Shown here piece after piece: positions 42,600 through 50,548 of a stretch of 64,000 nt of DNA. Numbering within the stretch: the first letter of the stretch is position 1; each line of letters starts with the position of its first letter. The stretch lies in NCBI GenBank assembly GCA_963668585.1, contig OY764869.1, positions 2,108,001 through 2,172,000 of the forward strand. Direction: 5' to 3'. This stretch comes from Bin87 sp963668585 (lineage in GTDB: Bacteria > Chloroflexota > Dehalococcoidia > Lucifugimonadales > UBA3495). A program made the translations under genes and the position numbers. A model generated the notes under the pieces. It was not told the origin of the DNA, ran no database searches, and was given only the letters and a program-made list of their open reading frames with translations.

Positions 42600-43406
42600 G
42601 TGACCGACTACTCATCCTACGAACACCTGCTCATCGAGAAAGCAGACGGAATCATCACCCTGACGATGAACCGTCCCGAGAGCCTCAACTCCACCAACTT
42701 CAAACTCCATAACGAACTCAGCCGCATCTGGCTTGACATCGGCGCCGACCCGGAAGTGCGCGTCGCCGTGGTCACCGGCGCCGGCGAAGCCTTTTCAGCC
42801 GGTGGCGACTTCGACATGATCGAGCAGGCCATCGACAACCCGGCCATCGTCGCACAGAACACGAAGGAAGCCGGCGACATCGTTTACAACATCCTGAACC
42901 TGGACAAGCCGGTCATCTCAGCCATCAACGGCGTCGCGGTGGGCGCCGGCCTTGCCGTAGCCCTGATGGCCGATATTTCAATCGCAGCCGAGGATGCCCG
43001 CATCACCGACGGGCACATCCGGCTGGGCGTTGCCGCGGGGGACCACGCGACCATCATCTGGCCCCTGCTGTGCGGCATGGCGAAGGCCAAGTACTACCTG
43101 CTCACCTGCGATTTTCTCGACGGGAAAGAGGCGGAACGCATCGGCCTGGTCAGCATGGCGGTCCCCCGGGACGAACTCATGGAAACCGCCATGCGCGTCG
43201 CCCGCCGCCTCTCCGACGGACCCCAGCCCGCCATCCGGTTCACCAAGCGCGCCCTCAACCAGTGGTTGCGTCAGGCCGGACACACCTCCTTCGACTATTC
43301 CCTCCTCGCCGAAGCGCTGGGTTTCTTCGGCGATGATGTGAAGGAAGGCCTGGCCGCCCTGAAGGAACGTCGCCGGCCCGAATATCCCTCCGCCAAGGGA
43401 GGCTGA
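42600..43406 (+). CDS. Enoyl-CoA hydratase/isomerase family protein
   Basis: A 268-residue crotonase. The oxyanion-hole strands are AFSAGGDFDM and GVAVGAG; the active-site segment reads LGVAAGDHAT. The start is GTG at 42600, preceded by AAGGTGA. It should hydrate or isomerise enoyl-CoAs in the catabolic block. The pair with the CoA-transferase upstream suggests a shared substrate. The usual catalytic Glu pair is replaced by Gly-Asp-His, so specificity cannot be read directly. Confidence 0.93.
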   Translation: MTDYSSYEHLLIEKADGIITLTMNRPESLNSTNFKLHNELSRIWLDIGADPEVRVAVVTGAGEAFSAGGDFDMIEQAIDNPAIVAQNTKEAGDIVYNILNLDKPVISAINGVAVGAGLAVALMADISIAAEDARITDGHIRLGVAAGDHATIIWPLLCGMAKAKYYLLTCDFLDGKEAERIGLVSMAVPRDELMETAMRVARRLSDGPQPAIRFTKRALNQWLRQAGHTSFDYSLLAEALGFFGDDVKEGLAALKERRRPEYPSAKGG

Positions 43407-43542
43407 TGTGGGAACCTTCACCTACCCCTAAAGAAGGACAACGTAGCCAAGAGTGTTCGTTTGTCTGCGCGTTGATCGTTCATTTCCACCGGATAACTGA
43501 TGCCGCGCCGCGCGTGGTTCGGTGCAACCGGAAATTTCGCGA

Positions 43543-43548
43543 TACAAT
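43543..43548 (+). promoter_or_regulatory. -10 element of nudC
   Basis: TACAAT 42 bases before the start codon; no good -35. Confidence 0.35.
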
Positions 43549-43589
43549 ACCGCCCACTTACCCAAATTTGACGGAGATTCCCATTCAAT

Positions 43590-44519
43590 ATGTACCAACC
43601 CCACATCTTCGCAGACAACCCAATCAACCGCGGCGAGGTGGAGCGCCGCGACGAGGAATGGATCACGCAGCAGTCCCAGGCTCCGGGGAGCAAGTACCTT
43701 CCGTTCCGAAACCTGAATGTTCTGCTGACCAACGACTCTCCGCCCGAGCCAGGGTGGTTGACTGTCCAGCAGGCGCAGCCACTGCCGGCCAGCGCAGAAT
43801 GGATTTTCCTGGGGTTGTTGGACGGCGACGCCCACTTCGCCTATGACCTGTCCAAGGACGCCGCCGCCGCTGACCGGGTGGCGGACACCACCGGTTGGCA
43901 TTTTGAAGATTGCCGCACGGCCGGCGAAACCATGTCGGGCCCCAACACCGGCCTGCTCTCCCAGGCGCGCGCCCAACTCGACTGGAACCTCCGGCACAGT
44001 TTCTGCTCGGTATGCGGCCATCCCACGAATAAGGGACGCGGCGGGCAGGTTCGCCAGTGCCCGGAGTGCAAGTCCCAGCACTTCCCTCGCACCGACCCTG
44101 TGGTGATCACGGTGGTGGCCGACACCGATGGCGATCGTTGCCTCCTGGGCCAGTCACGTGGACGCCTCCAGCGAATGCGCACCTACTCGGCGCTGGCCGG
44201 TTTCATGGATCAGGGCGAGTGCATAGAAGAGGCCGTGGCGCGCGAGGTTATGGAAGAAGCCGGAATCCAGGTCAAAAACGTTCGTTACCATTCCTCTCAA
44301 CCCTGGCCGTTTCCTTCTTCGCTGATGATCGGTTGCATCGCGGAAGCCGACACCACCAACATCAACATGGACAACGAGGAAATGACCGACGTCAAGTGGT
44401 TCTCCCGTTCCGAAGTCCTCAAGGCCCTGGAAGGCCACAGCGAGGAACTGACGGTGCCCGGACCCATCGCCATCGCCCACCATCTCATCAAAGCCTGGGC
44501 CAACGGCGATATGCCCTGA
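43590..44519 (+). CDS. nudC: NADH pyrophosphatase, Nudix family
   Basis: A 309-residue NudC-type enzyme (hydrolyses NAD(H), and in other bacteria decaps NAD-RNA). A zinc ribbon lies at CSVCG and CPECK. The Nudix box starts GFMDQGECIEEA and continues REVMEEAG, fitting Gx5Ex7REUxEExGU. The characteristic SQPWPFPSSLM block is present. A weak GGAG precedes the ATG by 13 bases. It has a strong terminator, so it is a single-gene unit. Confidence 0.95.
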   Translation: MYQPHIFADNPINRGEVERRDEEWITQQSQAPGSKYLPFRNLNVLLTNDSPPEPGWLTVQQAQPLPASAEWIFLGLLDGDAHFAYDLSKDAAAADRVADTTGWHFEDCRTAGETMSGPNTGLLSQARAQLDWNLRHSFCSVCGHPTNKGRGGQVRQCPECKSQHFPRTDPVVITVVADTDGDRCLLGQSRGRLQRMRTYSALAGFMDQGECIEEAVAREVMEEAGIQVKNVRYHSSQPWPFPSSLMIGCIAEADTTNINMDNEEMTDVKWFSRSEVLKALEGHSEELTVPGPIAIAHHLIKAWANGDMP

Positions 44520-44548
44520 CCCGCCGGCGTTTCCATCGGCGCATCATG

Positions 44549-44575
44549 CGGCCCGGCGACAACCGGGCCGTTTTT
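44549..44575 (+). terminator. Terminator after nudC
   Basis: CGGCCCGG and CCGGGCCG form an 8-bp stem around CGACAA, followed by TTTTT. Confidence 0.8.
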
Positions 44576-44741
44576 CGGGTGGAGATTTGGCGGAACAGGA
44601 CTGCACACCATGGGGCGATGGCGGGACGCGGCGTCCGGATTGTCCTGTCAGCCATGTCCGGCGCGGTGACGCCTGTCCGTTGCGCGCTCCGCGTTTGATT
44701 TCATACGCTGGATACAAAACACGTGGGAGGCGCATTACCTT

Positions 44742-45284
44742 TTGACGACTACCTCTGATCCCATCGACAGCGTCCGGCATTCCAGTGACGCTACCATCGC
44801 AGGCCAATACCCTGCGGTACCATACCCACTTCACACGGACCAATACCTGCGCGACTTCCTGGATTATTTGCTCGGCGTCGTTGAGGACGACCCCGCGCCC
44901 GTCATGCCATCCCTCACTGAACCAAGCCTGTATGTGCTGGCCGCCGCGTTGGCCCGCCACGGTCCGATCCATCGGCCAACGGCCGACTGGACCATACCGC
45001 TGCTCAGGGAAATCCGGTGGCGCAACTGCCGCGCCATGGGGTCCAATCCCACCGGCCGGGTGCGTCGTGGACGGCTCATTCAGTTGATCGGCAGCCTCAC
45101 GCCTTTGGCTGTAGCCGGGGCATCGCCTCTTCAGCGCGACAAACTGGCGGGTAGGTGTCCATTCTGTCGTGACGGGTCGCTGCGGGTATTCCTGCGGGCC
45201 GTCCGCTGGCGTTGTTTCGGCTGCGACCGCAACGGCGGACTGCTGGAATTCGCCGAATATCTGTTGGAAACCATCCCGCAGTGA
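44742..45284 (+). CDS. Orphan primase-type (CHC2-like) zinc-finger protein
   Basis: A 180-residue protein. Only the last 45 residues are recognisable: GRCPFCRDGSLRVF, then CFGCDRNGGLLEFAEYL, the pattern of the DnaG zinc-binding domain with Cys in place of His (Cys139, Cys142, Cys158, Cys161). No TOPRIM or helicase-binding domain follows. The start is a TTG at 44742 after GGGAGG, because no ATG occurs until residue 99. It may bind DNA or RNA templates; it could also be a plasmid- or phage-derived remnant. Confidence 0.7.
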   Translation: MTTTSDPIDSVRHSSDATIAGQYPAVPYPLHTDQYLRDFLDYLLGVVEDDPAPVMPSLTEPSLYVLAAALARHGPIHRPTADWTIPLLREIRWRNCRAMGSNPTGRVRRGRLIQLIGSLTPLAVAGASPLQRDKLAGRCPFCRDGSLRVFLRAVRWRCFGCDRNGGLLEFAEYLLETIPQ

Positions 45285-45329
45285 ACCGCAGGGAGCATGG
45301 CCGCGGGCGACACACGCCGCCGGCCCCGT

Positions 45330-47402
45330 CTATTTCACGGACTCGACCCAGACCTGGTACTCCCCGCCTTCCATCGTGGCCGGCGCCGTTGGCGCCAAGG
45401 CGACAACCACATTGCCATCCGACACATCGGGGACCGGGGCCGACCCGACGTGCCGTTCCCCGCTGGCGTCCCAGTGCAACTCCATTCTGGTTGCGGCTGG
45501 TTCGTTTCCGTCAGCGATTACCCAGACGATCCAGTCCTGCCGCACATTGTTGTTGACCAGCACAAACCCGTCGGCAGTCCACTCCCGATTGTGCGCATCC
45601 CCATCCTCGCCGGTGACCTGCATGTCCCTAACGCAGAATCCTGGCCCGTTGATCGCGTCATCGGTCACGTAGTGGAACCGCAGCAGAATCTCCTCGCCTG
45701 CGTATTCTGCCAGCGAGGCCGATCCGTCACGCCATCCGTCCGACGCTCCGGTATATGCGAATCCATAGCTGTTGCCCATGGGGTTTGAGTCGGTGGTTCC
45801 GGTGGCCTGCAGCACATCCCAGGTGTTTCCTCTGTCGGTCGAGGCCGACACATAGAGGTAATCCCAATCCTCCTCGATGTCGTGCCAATAGTGATAGGTC
45901 AGCAACGAATTCGGGTTGTCCGGAGCGCTCACGGGCACGGCTACCCGCCTGGTCAGAGTTGCCGAAATGGAATCGCCCCGGTTGCTCCACCAGCATTCTC
46001 CGGGAACGTCAACCGCAAACAGAGGGGTGACGCCGGCGCCTTCGAAATGGATGACCGAGTTCGCCTCTGCATCGCGTATTTCCACGTAGTCGGCGGCGTA
46101 TTGCGCCAAACGCGCGATTTCGGGTCCATCGTCTGCCTCAAGACGCCGGGTGATGGATGCCTCGACGTCCAGGCCCTGATAACCGTGCACTCCGGAGCCA
46201 GCGTCCAGAAGATTGGCGGCGATCCAGTCGCTGAAAATCGTGTGGAAGTCCACCGGGACGCCGTCCACCGTTGTTATTCCCCGGGCTGCCAGGAACGCAT
46301 CGACCGCTTTGATGCCGTCCTGCTCAATGTCCAGCAGGTCTTGTAGTCCCCCATCAGGAGCGTAATGTTCCCTCACATAATGCGCGAACAACGCTGCGGC
46401 TCCGTAGTTGAGGCCCACGTCGCCTCCCAGGTCGTCAGGCCAGTTCACCAGCGACGCATCCGGCCGGCGCAGGTACTGAAATATGCTGCCCACCCGATAG
46501 CCGGCTTCTGAGACCGCCAACTCCGCCAGACCTTCGTTCAGCCAGGTTGCCTCGGATTCATCGACCCTCTGGTGCAAAGCGTGTTGTAACTCGTGAGCCA
46601 GGATGTGCAGGAAAGCCTCATCGCCCGGCTCGGCGGCTCGGCTGTTCACGTATATCGCTTCCACCTCGTTGCTGTACGGGCTGACCTCCGCCGGATAAAG
46701 GTCTCCGCCCGCAACGTACCCACCCACGCCGGGGATCCTCCCGCTGACTATGTGGAACCGTTTCGCCGGGTCGCGGGCGTCAGTGTCCTGCCCGAACACG
46801 GCGTGAATCCTCGGGAAAACCTGCGATTCCGCCTGATCAACGCCATTTCTCAGATCGTCATCATCCACCCTGGAATCATCTCTGAGCCACCAGTATGCGC
46901 TGTCTGAAATCGCCGCCAAGCGGAACCGATGGCTGATCATTTTTCGCTTCGGATAGTCGAGAGTCCAGAAATCGCGCTCATCCCCAACGCGCAAATCAGC
47001 CCCGGCGTCCTCCGAGGATTGGGGCGGACGGACTCCGTCAAGCTTCAACTGCTGCGCCAGCAATGCCAGATCCCGATCGGGCGGTGTCGGAAAATGGGCC
47101 GCAATCATCGGATCCGTTCCGGGCGACATAACCGAGGAGACTGCCGCGCCTCGGGTCGGCGCGTCAACCCGTGTTTCCCCTGGTGTTGACCTGTTGGACG
47201 CGGTGGGATTCGGCGCATCGCTGGGAGTGTCGGTTGCGCGGGTTCCCATAACCGCCGCGACCGGCGCCGTTTCCGGCGGGCGTGTCAACGGGGCGTCGGA
47301 AACCTCTGGACCCGTTCGGCACCCGGTCGCTACCACCAGAATCGCGGCCAGCGCGATCATCGTGCCCAGCAGTCCGCTCCTGAGAAACTGCATTGTGATC
47401 AC
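45330..47402 (-). CDS. Exported zinc metalloprotease-like lipoprotein
   Basis: A 690-residue protein. The N terminus is a lipoprotein signal ending VATGC. A Pro/Thr-rich linker follows. The catalytic zinc site is HILAHELQHALH with a downstream Glu in WLNEGLAELA, the HExxH...E pattern of gluzincin-like proteases. A C-terminal beta-rich region from about residue 470 holds segments typical of immune-inhibitor-A-like proteins (FCVRDMQVTGED). The start is GTG at 47402 after GGAAGGG; ATG at 47393 is the alternative. It should act outside the membrane on peptides. Confidence 0.82.
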   Translation of the reverse strand: MITMQFLRSGLLGTMIALAAILVVATGCRTGPEVSDAPLTRPPETAPVAAVMGTRATDTPSDAPNPTASNRSTPGETRVDAPTRGAAVSSVMSPGTDPMIAAHFPTPPDRDLALLAQQLKLDGVRPPQSSEDAGADLRVGDERDFWTLDYPKRKMISHRFRLAAISDSAYWWLRDDSRVDDDDLRNGVDQAESQVFPRIHAVFGQDTDARDPAKRFHIVSGRIPGVGGYVAGGDLYPAEVSPYSNEVEAIYVNSRAAEPGDEAFLHILAHELQHALHQRVDESEATWLNEGLAELAVSEAGYRVGSIFQYLRRPDASLVNWPDDLGGDVGLNYGAAALFAHYVREHYAPDGGLQDLLDIEQDGIKAVDAFLAARGITTVDGVPVDFHTIFSDWIAANLLDAGSGVHGYQGLDVEASITRRLEADDGPEIARLAQYAADYVEIRDAEANSVIHFEGAGVTPLFAVDVPGECWWSNRGDSISATLTRRVAVPVSAPDNPNSLLTYHYWHDIEEDWDYLYVSASTDRGNTWDVLQATGTTDSNPMGNSYGFAYTGASDGWRDGSASLAEYAGEEILLRFHYVTDDAINGPGFCVRDMQVTGEDGDAHNREWTADGFVLVNNNVRQDWIVWVIADGNEPAATRMELHWDASGERHVGSAPVPDVSDGNVVVALAPTAPATMEGGEYQVWVESVK

Positions 47403-47483
47403 AACCGACCCTTCCGTCTGGCGTCCCGGATCTTGAACCACTGCAGCGGCCCGGGAGGAATCTGTCGTCCGGCGTGTTGCGCT

Positions 47484-48110
47484 CTATACTGCTTCGTTAT
47501 CCGAATCAGGCTTCGGGTCGGTGTTGTAGCGATTCATGGCAATATCGATGCCTTCGGTCAGCAGGCACTCCACGGCTTCGGCGGAGCGCAGGATCGACGC
47601 GTTGACCATCGGGGTTTCCTCATCCGAAAACCGCCCCAGAACATGATCGACGCTGCCCGACATTCCCGGGCCCCCGATGCCGATGCGGAGTCGCGGGAAG
47701 TCCACCGTGTGCACCGTTCTGATGATGTCCTTGATGCCGTTGTGTCCGGCATCCGACCCTCTTGCTCGCAGGCGAATTCTCCCCAGCGGCAGCGCCATCT
47801 CGTCGTACACCACCACCAGATCGGCGGGCCGTCCGCCAAACCTTGCCAGCAGATACGCCACCGACTCCCCCGACAGATTCATGAAAGTCCGAGGCTTCGC
47901 CAGCACTACCGGAACCCCATCCCGGTATCCCTGACCCAGGATTGTAGTCCTGCGCCGGTCGTTGACCGCAATACCCCACCGTTCCGCCAACAGGTCAACG
48001 CATCCGAATCCCACGTTGTGCCGCGTGTCGCGGTACCGTGGGCCGGGGTTACCGAGACCTACGACTATCCGGGTGGGTTTGCGTTGTTCTTCAGATGCCA
48101 TCTGTGCCAT
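47484..48110 (-). CDS. pth: Peptidyl-tRNA hydrolase
   Basis: A 208-residue Pth that releases stalled peptidyl-tRNAs. Landmarks are VGLGNPGPRY, the catalytic His in DTRHNVGF, PRTFMNLSG, the Asp in VVYDEMALPLG, and GHNGIKDI. There are two possible ATGs (48110 and 48101) and neither has a good Shine-Dalgarno. The gene is followed, on the minus strand, by the metalloprotease gene 81 bases away. Confidence 0.96.
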   Translation of the reverse strand: MAQMASEEQRKPTRIVVGLGNPGPRYRDTRHNVGFGCVDLLAERWGIAVNDRRRTTILGQGYRDGVPVVLAKPRTFMNLSGESVAYLLARFGGRPADLVVVYDEMALPLGRIRLRARGSDAGHNGIKDIIRTVHTVDFPRLRIGIGGPGMSGSVDHVLGRFSDEETPMVNASILRSAEAVECLLTEGIDIAMNRYNTDPKPDSDNEAV

Positions 48111-48183
48111 GAGCGAACGGCCAACAAGGTTGCCACGCCTTGATGATGTTGGCAAGCATCACCTGCCCCGCTCCAGGGCCATC

Positions 48184-48277
48184 CGATTATCCTGGAGAAA
48201 GGCAGTTGCTGTTGTCGGAACGGTTCCCTGCTCACCATCCGCTCGTCCTTCGGCAGGCTCAGGATGAGCGGAGTACC
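48184..48277 (+). repeat. Dispersed short repeat, copy 3
   Basis: In this orientation it contains GGCAGTTGCTGTTGTCGGAA, CCCTGCTCACCATCCGCTCG and GGCTCAGGATGAGCGGAGTA, and it matches the reverse complement of copies 1 and 2. It directly precedes long repeat copy B. Confidence 0.85.
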
Positions 48278-48290
48278 TGGCCTACGGGTT

Positions 48291-48798
48291 GCTGCATCGC
48301 CGGACGGATGTGGTCTGCGTGGGCGTGTTTGAAAGCCGCCCATGCGTGTGCATGGCCGCTGGCGAACCACCAGGGTGGGACGGCGCCGGGCGGGCATCGT
48401 CTTTCCGAAGGGGTGGAGGGTTTCTCGTCCCTGCGGTTGGTGGTTCGTTGGTTGGCGGTTGGTGTTGTTTCGGTTGGTTTTGGTTTGGTGTGAGAGGCGG
48501 GATTCCGGATCGTTGTCAGCGCACGGCCAGTACGCAACTATTTGAACGGCAGTTCCGTGGTCGCAGGACTATTTGGTTGAGTCCCTACCACGCGGGCCCG
48601 AACAATCCCGGTGGGCCAGTGCGGCACCGCCGGTGAGTACGTTGGTCGGATATCGGCGAATTGCCACCTGGACCGGTTGCGATTTGTTGCTGACGGGGTT
48701 GGCCGTCGATCCGGAAATCTGCCTCTCTGGGGTTGTGCTGGAGCAGCTGCTTGATCTAGACGGTATTAGGATATACGTTCGTATTGGTGGTGTCAAGG
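48291..48798 (+). repeat. Long repeat, copy B (about 508 bp)
   Basis: Nearly identical to the reverse complement of 21677-22183. By eye only one difference is seen in the roughly 290 bases between about 48420 and 48710, which suggests a recent spread or strong constraint. It has no transposase. Hairpins CCATGC-GTGT-GCATGG and GGACT-AGTCC are unchanged, and a G/T-rich tract (about 48434-48492) with repeated GGTTGG could form two-tier G-quadruplexes. The ORFs it creates end differently in the two copies. Confidence 0.85.
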
Positions 48799-48807
48799 GA
48801 TTATTTT

Positions 48808-48955
48808 GCAGGGATGGACAGGATGCACAGGATGATGGGGTAGTAGGCCCAATTTACAGGATGAACGGGACAAACGAGATGAATGGGATGAACGGTTAGG
48901 TTAGGTAAGGATGGGGCGGGTTTTTACAGGGATGTACAGGATTTACAGGATGCTG
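48808..48955 (+). repeat. Degenerate ACAGGAT-type direct repeat tract
   Basis: Short motifs such as CAGGGATGGACAGGATG, TTTACAGGATG and TTTACAGGGATGTACAGGAT recur several times in this block. The same type of tract (on the opposite strand) borders long repeat copy A at about 21639-21672. Confidence 0.7.
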
Positions 48956-48972
48956 GGTTTTCGTGGGCCGTC

Positions 48973-49001
48973 TTGCCGATTGGTTGCCCGACTGATAGAA
49001 T
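48973..49001 (+). promoter_or_regulatory. Promoter of the UspA gene
   Basis: TTGCCG (48973-48978), a 17-base spacer, then TAGAAT (48996-49001), about 100 bases before the start codon. Confidence 0.55.
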
Positions 49002-49017
49002 ATCTGTATATCAAATA

Positions 49018-49050
49018 ATGAATATTGTCTATGTGGATGAGAATATTCAT
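49018..49050. promoter_or_regulatory. Perfect inverted repeat in the usp leader
   Basis: ATGAATATT (49018-49026) and AATATTCAT (49042-49050) are a perfect 9-bp dyad with a 15-base spacer. It lies just downstream of the promoter, within the expected leader, so it is a candidate operator or RNA hairpin. Confidence 0.45.
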
Positions 49051-49100
49051 TACGTCGCAGAATCAACCGCTACGATGGTGGCGGGACTGGAGTAAATACC

Positions 49101-50057
49101 ATGGCGTTGTTCAATAACATCATAGTTCCACTGGATGGGTCGGCATCATCGTCCCACGCTCTGCCGGCCGCCCAACTGATGGCGGAGGCAGCAGACGCCA
49201 GGCTCACGCTGGTGCGTACCTTCGAGAAGGTCCCGCAATGGCATCGCGATTCCGGATGGGCTTTGAGGCCCGATGCCATGGATGCCGCGCTGTACGGACA
49301 AATCGGTTCGTTCCTTTCCGGCGAAAAATTGCGGTTGCAGCGGCAGGGTTTCCGTTCGCCCGTCAGCATCGAAGCCCGAGAGGGTCCCGCCCATGAGGCG
49401 ATTGCAGGTCTGGCCAAACGAAACCCGGACGCCATCGTTGCCATGGCAACCCGCGGGCGGGGTGGCCTGGCCCGTATCTTGGGCGGCAGCGTCACCGCAA
49501 AAGTCATTGGCGCCATCAATAACCCCACGCTGGTCGTGCGATGCGGCGAGCGGGATTGCCCGGTTCTCCCCAGTTCGGTGTCCAACATCATCGTCCCGTT
49601 GGACGGCACGCAGTTCTCCGAGAGTGCGCTGCGCTATGCGGGCGAACTGGCAACTGCCTTCGGGGCCCGCGTCATGTTGTCACGTTCTACGCAGGAGGAC
49701 GAGCGCTCCCTGGTGTACGCGGATTGGTCGTGCATGTATGGAGGGCCGGCCTTCGGGTCCTGCGACCCGCACCAACTCGCGGAGGACGCGGACGCCCAAT
49801 CGGCCGAGTACCTGTTGCGCACGGCCGGCGAGTTCAGGTCAAGTTTTCCTGCCGTGGAGGCGGAGGCGATGTCCACCAGGGAGAACCCGGTCAGCGCTGT
49901 GGTGGGCCTGGCGGAAGAGTTGAATAATGGACTGGTGGTGATGGCATCCCACGGTCGTCGCGGGTTCAGGAGAGCGTTGCTCGGCAGCATTGCCGACGAG
50001 GTGGTTCGCCGGGCGCCGGTCCCGACGCTTCTGGTCAAGGGCAACGCACCGCGTTAA
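49101..50057 (+). CDS. Tandem universal stress protein (two UspA domains)
   Basis: A 318-residue protein with two Usp domains: residues 5-150 and 160-315. Each begins NIIVPLDG and each carries an ATP-loop motif (MATRGRGGLARILGGS and MASHGRRGFRRALLGS). ATP-binding Usp proteins support survival under stress, growth arrest or oxygen limitation. No DNA-binding part. A strong terminator follows at 50105, so it is a single-gene unit. Confidence 0.95.
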   Translation: MALFNNIIVPLDGSASSSHALPAAQLMAEAADARLTLVRTFEKVPQWHRDSGWALRPDAMDAALYGQIGSFLSGEKLRLQRQGFRSPVSIEAREGPAHEAIAGLAKRNPDAIVAMATRGRGGLARILGGSVTAKVIGAINNPTLVVRCGERDCPVLPSSVSNIIVPLDGTQFSESALRYAGELATAFGARVMLSRSTQEDERSLVYADWSCMYGGPAFGSCDPHQLAEDADAQSAEYLLRTAGEFRSSFPAVEAEAMSTRENPVSAVVGLAEELNNGLVVMASHGRRGFRRALLGSIADEVVRRAPVPTLLVKGNAPR

Positions 50058-50104
50058 CGATCGAATTGAGCGGGACGGGAACCGTCGTGCGCGGCGGGCC
50101 GATC

Positions 50105-50130
50105 AGGGCGACCAGGCGGTCGCCCTTTTT
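50105..50130 (+). terminator. Terminator after the UspA gene
   Basis: AGGGCGACC and GGTCGCCCT form a perfect 9-bp stem with loop AGGC, followed by TTTTT. Confidence 0.85.
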
Positions 50131-50379
50131 GCGTGGATCAGGCACCGATCCGTTGCTTGCATGTTTGGGTCGGTTTGACCACGGGGTGCAGCCTTTTGCA
50201 AACCGAGATTTTCCGTGTGGTCCGGCGCTTGATCTTCGTGCGCCGCATGGGGGTTTTCGCCCGGGGAAGTGGCGGTCCGTACGGGCGACGACCTCCTGTT
50301 AAGGAAGGTCTGTGGTTCGCCTCTGACGTCCACGGTTTGGCATAAAAATCATAACCCGTGATGATTAATATTCAAAACA

Positions 50380-50408
50380 TTGACAAGTCCCATACCGTCC
50401 CATAGACT
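50380..50408 (+). promoter_or_regulatory. Promoter of the importer operon
   Basis: A consensus TTGACA (50380-50385), a 17-base spacer, then TAGACT (50403-50408). The first gene starts about 140 bases further on. Confidence 0.65.
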
Positions 50409-50548
50409 ACCGCAAATCCGTCCATTCGAGGCCGGAACAGTAGTACGAGGGCATATTACGAGTCCCAATCCCTATCACGCCCATCGGTTGCGCCTGTGCG
50501 CGGCCGGCCTAGTTTTGGTCCCGGATAAATGTGTTAGGAGGAAGCCCC

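Larger units (their letters stand above)
48111..49100. other. Repeat-rich intergenic region between pth and uspA
   Basis: 990 bases without a credible gene. It holds short repeat copy 3 (48184-48277), long repeat copy B (48291-48798), a degenerate ACAGGAT array (48808-48955), and the usp promoter with an inverted repeat. Confidence 0.7.
50058..50548. other. Intergenic region between usp and the importer operon
   Basis: 491 bases. It contains the usp terminator and the operon promoter. Nothing else was supported; several T/G-rich stretches at 50160-50340 form no obvious riboswitch. Confidence 0.5.

Noticed and set aside
48573..48899. A conserved ORF inside the long repeats (starting MVESLPRGPEQ, also at 21902 on the minus strand)
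   Set aside because: The two copies diverge exactly at the repeat end, most of the base differences change residues, and there is no Shine-Dalgarno, so coding is unlikely.
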